A program made the translations under genes and the position numbers. The notes under the pieces were generated by a model. The model worked only from the letters and a program-made list of their open reading frames with translations, was not told the origin of the DNA and made no database searches. Positions 1 through 7,978 of a DNA stretch of 64,000 nt are shown one piece after another; within the stretch, counting starts at the first letter, position 1; each line of letters starts with the position of its first letter. The stretch is from Myxococcus stipitatus DSM 14675 (GTDB lineage Bacteria > Myxococcota > Myxococcia > Myxococcales > Myxococcaceae). Location of the stretch: assembly GCF_000331735.1 (NCBI RefSeq), contig NC_020126.1:3596001-3660000 (forward strand), given 5' to 3'.

Positions 1-1
1 G

Positions 2-814
2 GCCATTCTCACCAAGTACGGCCCCTACGTTCGGTCCCTCGCGGCGACCGTGCGCAAGCAGTTCAACGCCCAGCTCGAGCTGGACGAGCTGCTGGCATAC
101 GGACAGATAGGGCTCCTGGAAGCGGCGGAGCGGTTCGACCCCAAGGTCGGTGCCAACTTCCTGACCTTCGCGCACTACCGCATCAAGGGCGCCATCTTCG
201 ACGGCCTGAGGAAGATGGGGGTGTTGCGGGGTTCGGACGCGCGAAACGCGTTCGTGGGAGAGCGGGCGGCGGCGTATCTGGGCAATTTGTCGGACCGCGA
301 GTCGGGTTCAAGCAACCGCGGCAGCTCATTCGACGATGATGTCAGTGACATCTCGGATGCGGTGCAGGGGTTGGCGATGGTGTTCGCCTCCAGTCTGGAG
401 GGGGCGGACAGCTCCGGGTACATGGATGAGTCCCTCCCAGCCGATGTCCGGCTGGAGATGGAGCAGCTGAAGACGCGGGTGCGGGCGGCGATCGAGAAGC
501 TCCCCGAGAAGGAGCGAAAGCTCCTCCAGGGGTATTACTTCCAGGGCAAGACGCTGGAAGATGCCGGGGCGGAAATCGGGCAGTCGAAGAGTTGGGCCTC
601 GCGGCTTCATGCGCGAGCCATCGACCGGCTCAAGGAACTCTTGAACGAGGAGGAGGAACTTCCTCCCACCTCGACGGATGCAAGGAGGCTGTCACATGGC
701 GGGTCCGATGGCGGGCGTCTCCGCGGCGCAGGTGGCTCAGCAAAAGCTGCAGGATCAGAGCGTCCAGCAGACGAACAAGCAGGGCGTGTCGAAGTTCGAC
801 GGAGTTCTCGCTGA
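2..814 (+). CDS. FliA-like (sigma-28 type) RNA polymerase sigma factor, 5' end outside window
   Basis: A sigma-70 family factor of the group 3, flagellar/sporulation type. The frame is open from base 2, and residues before the GTG at 50 already look like region 2 (KYGPYVRSLA), so the true start lies upstream. Region 2 is seen in the first 70 residues (ELDELLAYGQIGLLEAAERF, then FLTFAHYRIKGAIFDGLR). Region 4 lies around window residues 160-215, with a helix-turn-helix TLEDAGAEIGQSKSWASRLH. After LKELLNEEEE, near base 660, the frame runs on for about 50 residues that overlap the next gene and use poor codons, so this tail is probably unconstrained. Myxobacteria lack flagella, and the gene heads a type III secretion locus, so a role in transcribing that locus is inferred. 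The family assignment is firm; the target genes are not proven. Confidence 0.88.
   Translation, partial: AILTKYGPYVRSLAATVRKQFNAQLELDELLAYGQIGLLEAAERFDPKVGANFLTFAHYRIKGAIFDGLRKMGVLRGSDARNAFVGERAAAYLGNLSDRESGSSNRGSSFDDDVSDISDAVQGLAMVFASSLEGADSSGYMDESLPADVRLEMEQLKTRVRAAIEKLPEKERKLLQGYYFQGKTLEDAGAEIGQSKSWASRLHARAIDRLKELLNEEEELPPTSTDARRLSHGGSDGGRLRGAGGSAKAAGSERPADEQAGRVEVRRSSR
682..688 (+). promoter_or_regulatory. Ribosome binding site deciding the SctI start
   Basis: The sequence AAGGAGG lies 7 nt before the ATG at 696 and inside the 3' part of the sigma factor frame. It supports 696 over the upstream in-frame ATG at 678. Confidence 0.75.
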
Positions 815-1247
815 CAAGGCGCAGGGCGCCGGTCAGGTCGACGCGACCCAGGGTGTGAACAAGGCCCAGGCGACCCAGAAGACGGACGCCGTGCGCCAGG
901 TGGAGACCGTCAACAAGACGGAGAAGGCCGCCCTCAACAAGGTGAACGCGGCCGCCACCCAGCCTGTGTCCGCGAAGGCCGCGGAGCCCGTTGCCGCCAA
1001 GACGGAGACGGGGAAGACGGGCAAGACCTCCGACATGATGTCGCAGGTGATTGGCGACCTGGAGAAGGGCCAGGGCAACCTGGAGAAGATCATCTCCCAG
1101 GCCTCCAGCGGCAAGCAGTTCTCCAACGCCGAGCTGTTGTCGCTCCAGGCGTCCATGTATCAGTACACGCAGCAGTTGGACCTGACGAGCAAGGTGGTGG
1201 AGAAGGCCACCACGGGTCTCAAGGACGTCGTCAAGACGCAGGTCTGA
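696..1247 (+). CDS. sctI: Type III secretion inner rod protein, SctI-like
   Basis: A 183-residue protein whose first ~115 residues are a low-complexity Ala/Lys/Gln/Thr stretch. The last ~65 residues form two helices: a region with DMMSQVIGDLEKGQGNLEKI, then a C-terminal helix LLSLQASMYQYTQQLDLTSK followed by a VVEKATTGLKDVVKTQ end. This C-terminal pattern (Leu-rich, Tyr, SK, then a leucine-spaced end) is that of the YscI/EscI/PrgJ inner rod family, which lines the base of the needle and is homologous in role to flagellar FliE/rod proteins. The family is usually 80-140 residues, so this one has a long N-terminal extension. It directly precedes sctJ, the expected neighbour. The assignment rests on the C-terminal pattern and on position. 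Confidence 0.72.
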   Translation: MAGPMAGVSAAQVAQQKLQDQSVQQTNKQGVSKFDGVLADKAQGAGQVDATQGVNKAQATQKTDAVRQVETVNKTEKAALNKVNAAATQPVSAKAAEPVAAKTETGKTGKTSDMMSQVIGDLEKGQGNLEKIISQASSGKQFSNAELLSLQASMYQYTQQLDLTSKVVEKATTGLKDVVKTQV

Positions 1248-1349
1248 TTCACTCCACGTCCTCGGTGGCGCTTGACGAAGGGCGACCTCTCCTGGTTGGA
1301 GGGGGCGCCCTTCCGCGTTTTCCGAGGCCCTAGTAAGCTCCCCCCGCCC

Positions 1350-2159
1350 ATGATTCGCCGACCGCAAGCGTTCGCCGCCCCGCTTCTCGCCCTCGTGCTC
1401 GTGACGGGTTGTCACATCGAGCTCCAGCACGAGTTGAGCGAGGCGGACGCGAACGAAATCTACGTCCTGCTCAGCAAGAACGGCATCAACGCGAAGAAGG
1501 AGAAGGAGGAGGGCGGCAACGAGGTGCGGTTCATGATCACCGTGCCCAAGACCGACGCCGCCGAGGCCGCGGAGCTGCTCAAGCTCAACTCGCTTCCCCG
1601 ACCGGTGGAGAAGGGCCTGTCCCACTTCGCCAAGGGAAGCATGGTCCCCACCGCCACGGAGGAGCGCGCGATGCTCCTGAAGGCCATGGCGGGGGAGGTC
1701 TCCAACGCGCTCAACCAGATTGACGGGGTGCTGGAGGCCCGCGCCATCGTCAGCGTGCCGGAGAACAACGACCTGACGCAGCCGGAGAACAAGCCGATGC
1801 CGTCCGCGTCCGTGTTCATCAAGTACCGCGTGGGCGAGGGTGGCAAGGCGCCCATCGACGAGGCTCGCGTGAAGGAGTTCGTCGCCGCCGCGGTGCCGGA
1901 GCTCCGGCCGGAGGCGGTGCGGGTGTTGATGACGGCCGCGCAGGGACCCAAGGCGGAGAAGACGGACGAGAACCGCCAGCAGGACGTGCTGGGGCTGCGG
2001 ATGACCGCGTCGAGCGCCAGCCAGTTCAAGGTGATGATGGGCGGCGTCGGCCTGCTCATGGCGCTGATGATCGGCCTGACCGTGTGGTCGATGACGCGAG
2101 GGGGCGGCGCTCCCGCGCCCAAGACGGGGCGTCCCCGCGTTCGCCCCCCCGAGGCCTGA
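1350..2159 (+). CDS. sctJ: Type III secretion inner-membrane ring lipoprotein SctJ
   Basis: A 269-residue member of the YscJ/PrgK/FliF family, which forms the periplasmic inner-membrane ring. The start at 1350 gives a lipoprotein signal with lipobox LVTGC, Cys at residue 17. A ring-building domain follows (ADANEIYVLLSKNGINAKK, then VRFMITVPKTDAAEAAELL). A second domain includes SNALNQIDGVLEARAIVSVP and ASVFIKYR. A single transmembrane helix lies near residues 235-255, followed by a short basic cytoplasmic tail. The longer in-frame reading from 1272 was rejected because it would bury the signal peptide. Length and layout match the family. Confidence 0.95.
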   Translation: MIRRPQAFAAPLLALVLVTGCHIELQHELSEADANEIYVLLSKNGINAKKEKEEGGNEVRFMITVPKTDAAEAAELLKLNSLPRPVEKGLSHFAKGSMVPTATEERAMLLKAMAGEVSNALNQIDGVLEARAIVSVPENNDLTQPENKPMPSASVFIKYRVGEGGKAPIDEARVKEFVAAAVPELRPEAVRVLMTAAQGPKAEKTDENRQQDVLGLRMTASSASQFKVMMGGVGLLMALMIGLTVWSMTRGGGAPAPKTGRPRVRPPEA

Positions 2160-2166
2160 CGTCTTT

Positions 2167-2195
2167 CGCCCCTCCCGGTGGGGCGTCTTCTTTCT
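2167..2195 (+). terminator. Terminator-like hairpin between sctJ and the FliG-like gene
   Basis: A 6-bp perfect stem CGCCCC/GGGGCG with the loop TCCCGGT is followed by a T-rich tail TCTTCTTTCT. It lies 8 nt after the sctJ stop and about 35 nt before the next start, so it could stop or attenuate transcription inside the operon. Confidence 0.5.
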
Positions 2196-2230
2196 CCCAG
2201 CGGGCGTCCGTGGGGCCCGCGAGGTGACGT

Positions 2231-4450
2231 TTGGACTCGTTCTTCACCTCGCTCAGCAAGCGCCAGAGCATGTTGCTCCTGACCGCCGTCACCTTCGGCG
2301 GCCAGGAGAGCTTGGGGGCGATGGAGCACCTTCCCGCGGAGGAGGGGGACCTGCTGCGCCATCGCGCGCAGGAGCTCCTGCAGATTCCGCGCGACAAGCG
2401 CATCCCCGCGCTGGTGCAGGAAATCAAGCGGCTGGTGAAGGACCGCCGAGGGCAGCTGTGGGGCGCGGAGCCGGAGCGTCTGGCCACGCTGCTGCAGCGT
2501 GAGCGTGGGGCGCTGATGGAGATTGTCCTCCGCGCGCTCCCCGCGGCCCTGGCGGAGGCGGTGCGAGCGCACCTGCCCCCCACTCGCGTGAAGCTGACCC
2601 GCGAGGTGCGGCCCCAGGTCCTCGACATCGTCCGGTGGAAGCTGGAGGAGACGCTGGCCCGTGAGTCGGGCGCGTCGCAGTCGGCCGGCTTCAAGTTCGC
2701 TGACGTGCTCATGCTGCAGCAGCGGGAGCTGCTCACCGTGTGCGATCGGCTGGGCGCACGGGTCCTCGGTCCGGCCCTGGCGGGTCTGCCCGACGCGGAG
2801 CGGGAGGCGCTGTTCGAGCCCCTGCCCCCGGACCTGAAGCTGCTCGCGACCAAGTCCGTGGCGGCGAACGCGCCGCGCAAGCTGCCCGAGGAGGACGCGC
2901 GGGCGCAGTTGGAGCTGCATGACGGGCTGAAGAATCCCGCGGGCTCCATCCGGAGCGCGGGAGTGCAGCGACTGGCGCGTGCGTGTGTGGCCCAGTCTCC
3001 GGAGTTCGCCGCGCGCATGCTGGAGAAGTACCGGGGTGAGTTCGGCGGGCTGATCGCGAAGTGGGTGCGCGAGGAGCGCATCCGCCCGACGGCGCGCGGG
3101 GACGGCGGCCGTACCGACATCGTCATGGACCTGGAGCGGCTGGCCTCGCGGGGGCTCATCGAGCGCCCCGTGCGTCTGGCGTCTCCGCCCCCTCCGCGTC
3201 AGTCCGCGGTGCTTCCTCCGCCTCCGGGCGCGCGCAAGGCCGCCGCGGCCGCGCAACAAGCTTCCAATAGCGCGGCCCCGCGTGAGCCCCCCGTGGCCCC
3301 GCGCGAGGCTCCCGCGGCCCAGCGTGAATCCCCCGCGGCCCCTCGAGAGGCCTCGGGCGCGCCCGCTCGCGCTCCGGCCGGGGCGGCTCGCCCGGGTGTC
3401 CCAGCGGCTCCCCGGGGGCCAGGACGCGCGGGCGCCGCCAGCCGGCAGCCTCGAGCCGCGGAGCCCGCGGCACGTCGTGACTTCATGGCGGAGCGTGCCG
3501 CGAGGAGCGCGGGCGCCATGTCCAGCCGCGAGCCCGCGCGCGTGGATCGTCCCAAGGATGGCGCCGCGGATGGATCCGCGATGCATCGGATGCCTGCTCG
3601 TCGTGATGCCACGGCGGCCTCGCCGGCTCCCGGGGCGCCACGTGGCACCTCGGCGGGAGCTCGTCGCGAGCCCGGCGCGGGCGGAGCACGGAGGGAAGGC
3701 GAGGCACCCGAGCCCCGGGCCAGCCGTCCGGGGAGCGCGGATCCGCAGGGCGCTCGGATTGGACCTCCCCCCTCGCGCCTGGGCGGGGCACGTCCTCGTC
3801 CCTCGGCACCCTCGGGGGAGGGCGAGCCCGCGACGCCTCCGGCACGCGACGGCTCTCGAATCGGGGCCGCCCCGGACGGTTCGCGTGTGCAGCGCTCCGC
3901 GGATGGGTCTCGCGTGGGCGCGGCGCCGGATGGCTCTCGGGTCCAGCGCTCGGCGGACGGGTCTCGGGTGGGGGCAGCGCCCGAGGGTTCCCGCGTCCAG
4001 CGCTCGGCGGATGGCTCACGCGTGGGCGCGGCGCCCGAGGGCTCTCGAGTGCAGCGTCCCCCGGAAGGGTCTCGCGTCCAGCGCCAGCCCGAGGGTTCCC
4101 GAGTGCAGCGGGCGCCGGAGGATCTCTCCCGCTCGTCGCGTGTCCGGCTTCGGCCGGAGCAGAACGCGGCCCAGGCGGAGCCGGAGGAGGGGTCTCGCGT
4201 GTTCCGCTCGCGCTCCTCGGTCAGCATCAGCTCCGTCCGTGTCGACCCAGCCCTGGAGGGCCCGCGTCAGCAGGAGCGGCCGCCCAGGGTCTTGGCGGGC
4301 CGCTCACCGACTTCCCCCGGGACACAGCCGCCGGCGGGAGGGCGGGAGGAGGGGACGTCCGTGCAGCGCCGCCCTCGCTCTCCGAGTGATTCGGACCGGC
4401 CCGCGTCTTCCGGTCCCGGAGGGCGTGGACCGCGGGGCGGAACGCGCTAG
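2231..4450 (+). CDS. FliG-like protein in the SctK position, with long repetitive C-terminal tail
   Basis: A 739-residue protein starting at TTG, with GAGGTG just upstream. Residues 1-115 resemble the N-terminal and middle helical domains of flagellar motor protein FliG (KRQSMLLLTAVTFGGQESLG, then LATLLQRERGALMEIVLRAL followed by PAALAEAVRAHLP, like the FliG middle-domain armadillo pattern). Residues to ~320 are further helical. After that the protein is Pro/Ala/Arg-rich and probably disordered, including ten tandem 9-residue repeats of the form [DE]GSRV-x4 at residues 540-629. Its place between sctJ (FliF) and sctL (FliH) is that of fliG in flagellar operons and of sctK in injectisomes. The FliG link is my reading of weak similarity; it could also be a lineage-specific SctK. 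Confidence 0.55.
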   Translation: MDSFFTSLSKRQSMLLLTAVTFGGQESLGAMEHLPAEEGDLLRHRAQELLQIPRDKRIPALVQEIKRLVKDRRGQLWGAEPERLATLLQRERGALMEIVLRALPAALAEAVRAHLPPTRVKLTREVRPQVLDIVRWKLEETLARESGASQSAGFKFADVLMLQQRELLTVCDRLGARVLGPALAGLPDAEREALFEPLPPDLKLLATKSVAANAPRKLPEEDARAQLELHDGLKNPAGSIRSAGVQRLARACVAQSPEFAARMLEKYRGEFGGLIAKWVREERIRPTARGDGGRTDIVMDLERLASRGLIERPVRLASPPPPRQSAVLPPPPGARKAAAAAQQASNSAAPREPPVAPREAPAAQRESPAAPREASGAPARAPAGAARPGVPAAPRGPGRAGAASRQPRAAEPAARRDFMAERAARSAGAMSSREPARVDRPKDGAADGSAMHRMPARRDATAASPAPGAPRGTSAGARREPGAGGARREGEAPEPRASRPGSADPQGARIGPPPSRLGGARPRPSAPSGEGEPATPPARDGSRIGAAPDGSRVQRSADGSRVGAAPDGSRVQRSADGSRVGAAPEGSRVQRSADGSRVGAAPEGSRVQRPPEGSRVQRQPEGSRVQRAPEDLSRSSRVRLRPEQNAAQAEPEEGSRVFRSRSSVSISSVRVDPALEGPRQQERPPRVLAGRSPTSPGTQPPAGGREEGTSVQRRPRSPSDSDRPASSGPGGRGPRGGTR
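3848..4117 (+). repeat. Ten tandem 27-bp units encoding 9-residue repeats
   Basis: Ten in-frame 27-bp units encode [DE]GSR[VI] followed by alternating GAAP and QRSA (later QRPP, QRQP, QRAP). Units vary at synonymous sites, so the array is not very recent. It lies in the disordered tail of the FliG-like protein. Confidence 0.9.
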
Positions 4451-4474
4451 CATCCGGCGCGCAAGGAGCGGCGC

Positions 4475-5149
4475 ATGGCGATCGGCAAGGTGATCAAGGG
4501 AGATGGGACGGCCGACTCGTCCCTCGTGACGGAGCGGCCGGTGCTGCGGCCCCCGCGCGCGGGGGTGATGAACGCGGAGGTCTTCGAGGCGCGGCAGGGG
4601 GCCCAGGCCATCCTCGAGGACGCCCAGCGCGAGAAGGAGCGCATCCTCGTGGAGGCTCAGCGCGAGCGGGAGGAGCTGCTGGCGAAGACGCGCGAGCAGG
4701 GGCGGCAGGAAGGCCTGGCCCAGGCCACGGAGATCATCCTCCGCGCGAAGCTGCAGGCCGGGGAGATCCTCGGCTCGTACGAGAAGGATGTCATCGCGCT
4801 GGGGCTGCGCGTCGGCGAGAAGATCATCGGTCGGAGCCTGGAGAAGGACCCGGACCTGATGTTGGAGCTGTGCGCGGCGGCCATCGACAACCTGCGCAGC
4901 GCCCGCTCCATGATTCTGAGGGTCCACCCCAAGACGGCGGCCGTGTTGAGGGCCAAGAAGCCCGTGCTGATGGAGTTGATCGGCCGCGCGGTGGACGTCG
5001 CCATCAAGGAGGATCCGGAGGTCGCCCCGGTGGGCTGCATCGTCCAGACGGAGTTCGGCACGGTGGATGCGCAGCTGCCGACGCAGCTCGAGATGCTCCA
5101 GAGCGTGTTGTTGCCGGACCAGAACGGCCCGAAGGAAGGCCCGGCCTGA
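4475..5149 (+). CDS. sctL: Type III secretion ATPase stator/regulator SctL
   Basis: A 224-residue FliH/YscL/HrpE family protein that links the SctN ATPase to the C-ring. AAGGAG lies 7 nt before the ATG. A long charged coiled coil spans about residues 35-95 (GAQAILEDAQREKERILVEA and following). The C-terminal half carries the family pattern ALGLRVGEKIIGRSLEKDP and VGCIVQTEFGTVDAQLPTQL. It sits immediately before sctN, as in all T3S systems. Confidence 0.93.
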   Translation: MAIGKVIKGDGTADSSLVTERPVLRPPRAGVMNAEVFEARQGAQAILEDAQREKERILVEAQREREELLAKTREQGRQEGLAQATEIILRAKLQAGEILGSYEKDVIALGLRVGEKIIGRSLEKDPDLMLELCAAAIDNLRSARSMILRVHPKTAAVLRAKKPVLMELIGRAVDVAIKEDPEVAPVGCIVQTEFGTVDAQLPTQLEMLQSVLLPDQNGPKEGPA

Positions 5150-5174
5150 TCCGCGGCGGGAAGGGAGCACGTCC

Positions 5175-6488
5175 ATGGCCATCGACCTCTCGCATTACTT
5201 CGACCTCATCAAGGACGCCCAGACGGTCCGCGTGCGAGGCCGCGTCACCGAGCTGACGGGCCTCATCATCAAGGCGAGCGTCCCCAACGTCCGCGTCGGT
5301 GAGCTGGTGCTCATCAAGAGCCGCTCCCGTGGCTCCGTGAAGGCGGAGGTGGTGGGGTTCCAGGGCGACGAGGTGATGCTCATGCCCCTGGGTGAGCTGT
5401 ACGGCATCGGCCCGGACAGCGAGGTCATCCCCACCGGCAAGCCCCTGAGCATCAAGTGCGGCGAGGCGCTCCTGGGCCGCGTGCTCAACGGCATCGGCGA
5501 GCCGATGGACGGCAGCGCGCTGCCCGACGAGGGTCTCATCGACTGGTCCGTGGACCGCGACTGCCCGGATCCGTTCACGCGCCAGCGCATCGAGCGTCCG
5601 CTGCCCCTGGGCGTGCGCTGCATCGACGGACTGCTCACCGTCGGCGAGGGCCAGCGTGTCGGCCTCTTCGCCGGCTCCGGCGTCGGCAAGTCCACGCTGA
5701 TGGGGCAGATAGCGCGGAACACTCAAGCCGACCTGTGCGTCGTGGCCCTCATCGGCGAGCGTGGTCGCGAAGTGCGCGAGTTCATCGAAGACGCCATGGG
5801 CGAGGAGGGCATGAAGCGCTCCGTGCTGGTGTGCGCGACCTCCGACCAGCCCAGCCTCGTGCGTCTGCGCGCCGCCTACGTCGCCACCGCCATCGCCGAG
5901 TACTTCCGCGAGCGCGGCGGCAACGTCCTCTTCATGCTCGACACCGTCACGCGTCTGGCGCGTGCCCAGCGTGAGATTGGCCTCGCGGTGGGCGAGCCCC
6001 CGGCCCGTCAGGGCTATCCGCCGAGCGTGTTCTCCATGCTGCCGCGCATCCTGGAGCGCACGGGCAACTCGGCGAAGGGCAAGTGTACCGCCATCTACAC
6101 GTGCCTCGTGGCCGGCGGTGACATGGAAGAGCCCATCGCCGACGAAGTCCGCGGTATTCTCGACGGTCACTTCATCCTCAACCGCGCCCTGGGTGAGCGG
6201 AACCAGTGGCCCGCGATGGACGTGCTCGCCAGCCTCAGCCGTGTGATGAGCGGCATCGTCAGCAAGGAGCACAAGAAGGCGGCGGGAAAGCTGCGCGAGA
6301 CGCTCGCCACCTACGAGAAGCAGCGCGACCTCATCCTGCTGGGCGCCTACCAATACGGGACGGACCCCCGCACGGACTACGCCATCGACAAGTACGACGC
6401 CATCATCGACTTCCTCAAGCAGGACACCCACTCCAACTCCGGCTTCGAGGAGACGGTGGAGCAGCTGGTGGCGCTGTTCGAGGAGTGA
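5175..6488 (+). CDS. sctN: Type III secretion system ATPase SctN
   Basis: A 437-residue F1-beta/FliI-type ATPase that unfolds substrates and strips chaperones at the base of the export machine. The Walker A motif GSGVGKST is at residues 167-174. The Walker B strand VLFMLD ends at Asp256, preceded by the catalytic-Glu loop LIGERGREVREF. The T3S signature PSVFSMLPRILERTGN is present. The N-terminal beta-barrel (VRVRGRVTELTGLIIKA) and the C-terminal chaperone-binding region are intact, and the length is typical. The ATG at 5175 follows AAGGGAG. It forms the SctL-SctN-SctO complex with its neighbours. Confidence 0.97.
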   Translation: MAIDLSHYFDLIKDAQTVRVRGRVTELTGLIIKASVPNVRVGELVLIKSRSRGSVKAEVVGFQGDEVMLMPLGELYGIGPDSEVIPTGKPLSIKCGEALLGRVLNGIGEPMDGSALPDEGLIDWSVDRDCPDPFTRQRIERPLPLGVRCIDGLLTVGEGQRVGLFAGSGVGKSTLMGQIARNTQADLCVVALIGERGREVREFIEDAMGEEGMKRSVLVCATSDQPSLVRLRAAYVATAIAEYFRERGGNVLFMLDTVTRLARAQREIGLAVGEPPARQGYPPSVFSMLPRILERTGNSAKGKCTAIYTCLVAGGDMEEPIADEVRGILDGHFILNRALGERNQWPAMDVLASLSRVMSGIVSKEHKKAAGKLRETLATYEKQRDLILLGAYQYGTDPRTDYAIDKYDAIIDFLKQDTHSNSGFEETVEQLVALFEE

Positions 6489-6562
6489 GCCCGCCCCGGA
6501 GGTGATATCCGGCCACGGGACGGGGGTACACCTCGCCGAATCCGGGGTAGGATGGGTGAACC

Positions 6563-7051
6563 ATGCCCCCGTACCGGTTGCAGACCCTGCTGGACATGCG
6601 TACCCGGGCCAAGGAGGAGGCCGAGCAAGCCTTCTCCGACGCCATCAAGGCCCTGGAGCGGGAGAAGGCGGAGCTCCAGCGGCTGATGGACGAGCTGGAG
6701 CGACGCAAGCGCGAGCGCAAGGAGAAGGTGGCCGCCTACCTCAAGGAGGTCATGGCCAAGGGCGCTGGCATCAACGGCATGAACATGATGGGCCGCTTCG
6801 AGGAGCGCCTGAAGGACGAAGAGGCGCAGGTGGCGCTGGAGGTGGAGCGTCAGCGCGAAGCGGTGAAGGTGGCCGAGCGGGTGGTGGAGCAGCGGCGGCG
6901 GGAGATGGCCGAGGCGGCCAAGGAGCTCAAGGCCATCGAGAAGCACAAGGAGACCTGGCAGAAGCAGGTGAAGCACGAGCGCCAGCAGCGTGAGGAGCTC
7001 AACCAGGAGGAGATTGGCAACGCCTTGTTCCTGGCTCGCCAGCGCAAGTAA
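6563..7051 (+). CDS. sctO: Type III secretion central stalk protein SctO (FliJ-like)
   Basis: A 162-residue protein that is almost entirely a charged two-helix coiled coil, opening with YRLQTLLDMRTRAKEEAEQA, the typical FliJ/YscO start. FliJ/SctO proteins insert into the ATPase hexamer like the gamma subunit of F1 and pass activity to the export gate. Length and position after sctN match the family. The likely TAGGAT -10 element sits 9 nt before the ATG. Confidence 0.87.
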   Translation: MPPYRLQTLLDMRTRAKEEAEQAFSDAIKALEREKAELQRLMDELERRKRERKEKVAAYLKEVMAKGAGINGMNMMGRFEERLKDEEAQVALEVERQREAVKVAERVVEQRRREMAEAAKELKAIEKHKETWQKQVKHERQQREELNQEEIGNALFLARQRK

Positions 7052-7084
7052 CCTGCCGCCACCCTTTCCCTCGGGAACGATGTC

Positions 7085-7978
7085 ATGAGCCGAGTCGACG
7101 ACGACCGTGAAGCAGCGCGCCTGGCCGAGCGCATCATGCAGGAGAAGAAGATCGCCGAGGGCCAGGCGAAGAAGCGCCAGGAGGGTGCGTCCGCCTTCCA
7201 GAAGCTGATGCAGCCTCAGGCCCAGCCCCAGGCGACAGCTCCGGCTCCCGCGCCCCAGACGCCCGGCGCCTTCGCCCGTCAGGTGCTGGCCAAGGCCACC
7301 CAACAGGGGAAGGCTTTCGGCGAGCAGGCCCAGCAGCCGCGCGCGGAAGGCAACCCCGGGGGCCTGGCCCAGATGCAGCGCCGGGCCGACACGGGCGCGG
7401 CGGAGGGCCGCTCCGGCTCGCGCGCCGCAGACTCCAAGGAGGAGAAGCGCACCTCCGAGACGCGGGACAAGGACCTGGGCAAGGCGGAGACCGCGCTGGG
7501 TCAGGTCAACGCCGAGAAGGGCGCGGTCCTCCGCGCCGAGAACGACGCGAGCGGTGGCAAGGGCAGTGGCGGCGGCGGCAAGGAGAAGAAGGAGGGCGGT
7601 GGCGGCGCGGAGATGGCGCCGGGCTTCCGCTTCAACCCCGCGCTGATGGCGCCGGTGCCGGTGGCCAAGCCCAAGGACACGGCGGGCTCCGAGCGGCTGC
7701 GCGCCATGGCCAGCGAGATTGCCCAGAAGATTGTGGAGCGCGTGCGCGTGGGCACCAACGCCGCGGGCCTGGCCGAGTTCCAGATCGACCTGCGCGGCGA
7801 CGTGCTCAGCGGCCTGTCCATCAAGGTCAGCGCGAGGAACGGGAAGATCTCGGCCACCTTCAGCGGCACCAACCGCGACGTGCTGAAGATGCTCGAGGAG
7901 CAGAGTGAAGGGCTGCGCACCGCGCTGGGGGGCCGTGGCCTGAAGCTGGAGACGGTCCGCTTCGAGGCCAAGACATGA
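7085..7978 (+). CDS. FliK/SctP-like needle- or hook-length control protein
   Basis: A 297-residue protein. The first ~200 residues are low-complexity, Gln/Ala/Pro/Gly-rich and probably extended, with a poly-Gly stretch near residues 155-180. The last ~95 residues form a folded domain (IAQKIVERVRVGTNAAGLAE, then FQIDLRGDVLSGLSIKVSA, ending RGLKLETVRFEA) that resembles the FliK C-terminal domain, in which a beta-sheet core measures length and switches export specificity. Position between the FliJ-like and the FliM/N-like genes is that of fliK/sctP. Its stop overlaps the sctQ start in an ATGA. The exact family is inferred from pattern and place. Confidence 0.68.
   Translation: MSRVDDDREAARLAERIMQEKKIAEGQAKKRQEGASAFQKLMQPQAQPQATAPAPAPQTPGAFARQVLAKATQQGKAFGEQAQQPRAEGNPGGLAQMQRRADTGAAEGRSGSRAADSKEEKRTSETRDKDLGKAETALGQVNAEKGAVLRAENDASGGKGSGGGGKEKKEGGGGAEMAPGFRFNPALMAPVPVAKPKDTAGSERLRAMASEIAQKIVERVRVGTNAAGLAEFQIDLRGDVLSGLSIKVSARNGKISATFSGTNRDVLKMLEEQSEGLRTALGGRGLKLETVRFEAKT

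Noticed and set aside
3848..4117. Possible CRISPR or mobile repeat in the FliG-like gene
   Set aside because: Repeats are in-frame 27-bp units coding for 9-residue motifs, with no spacers.
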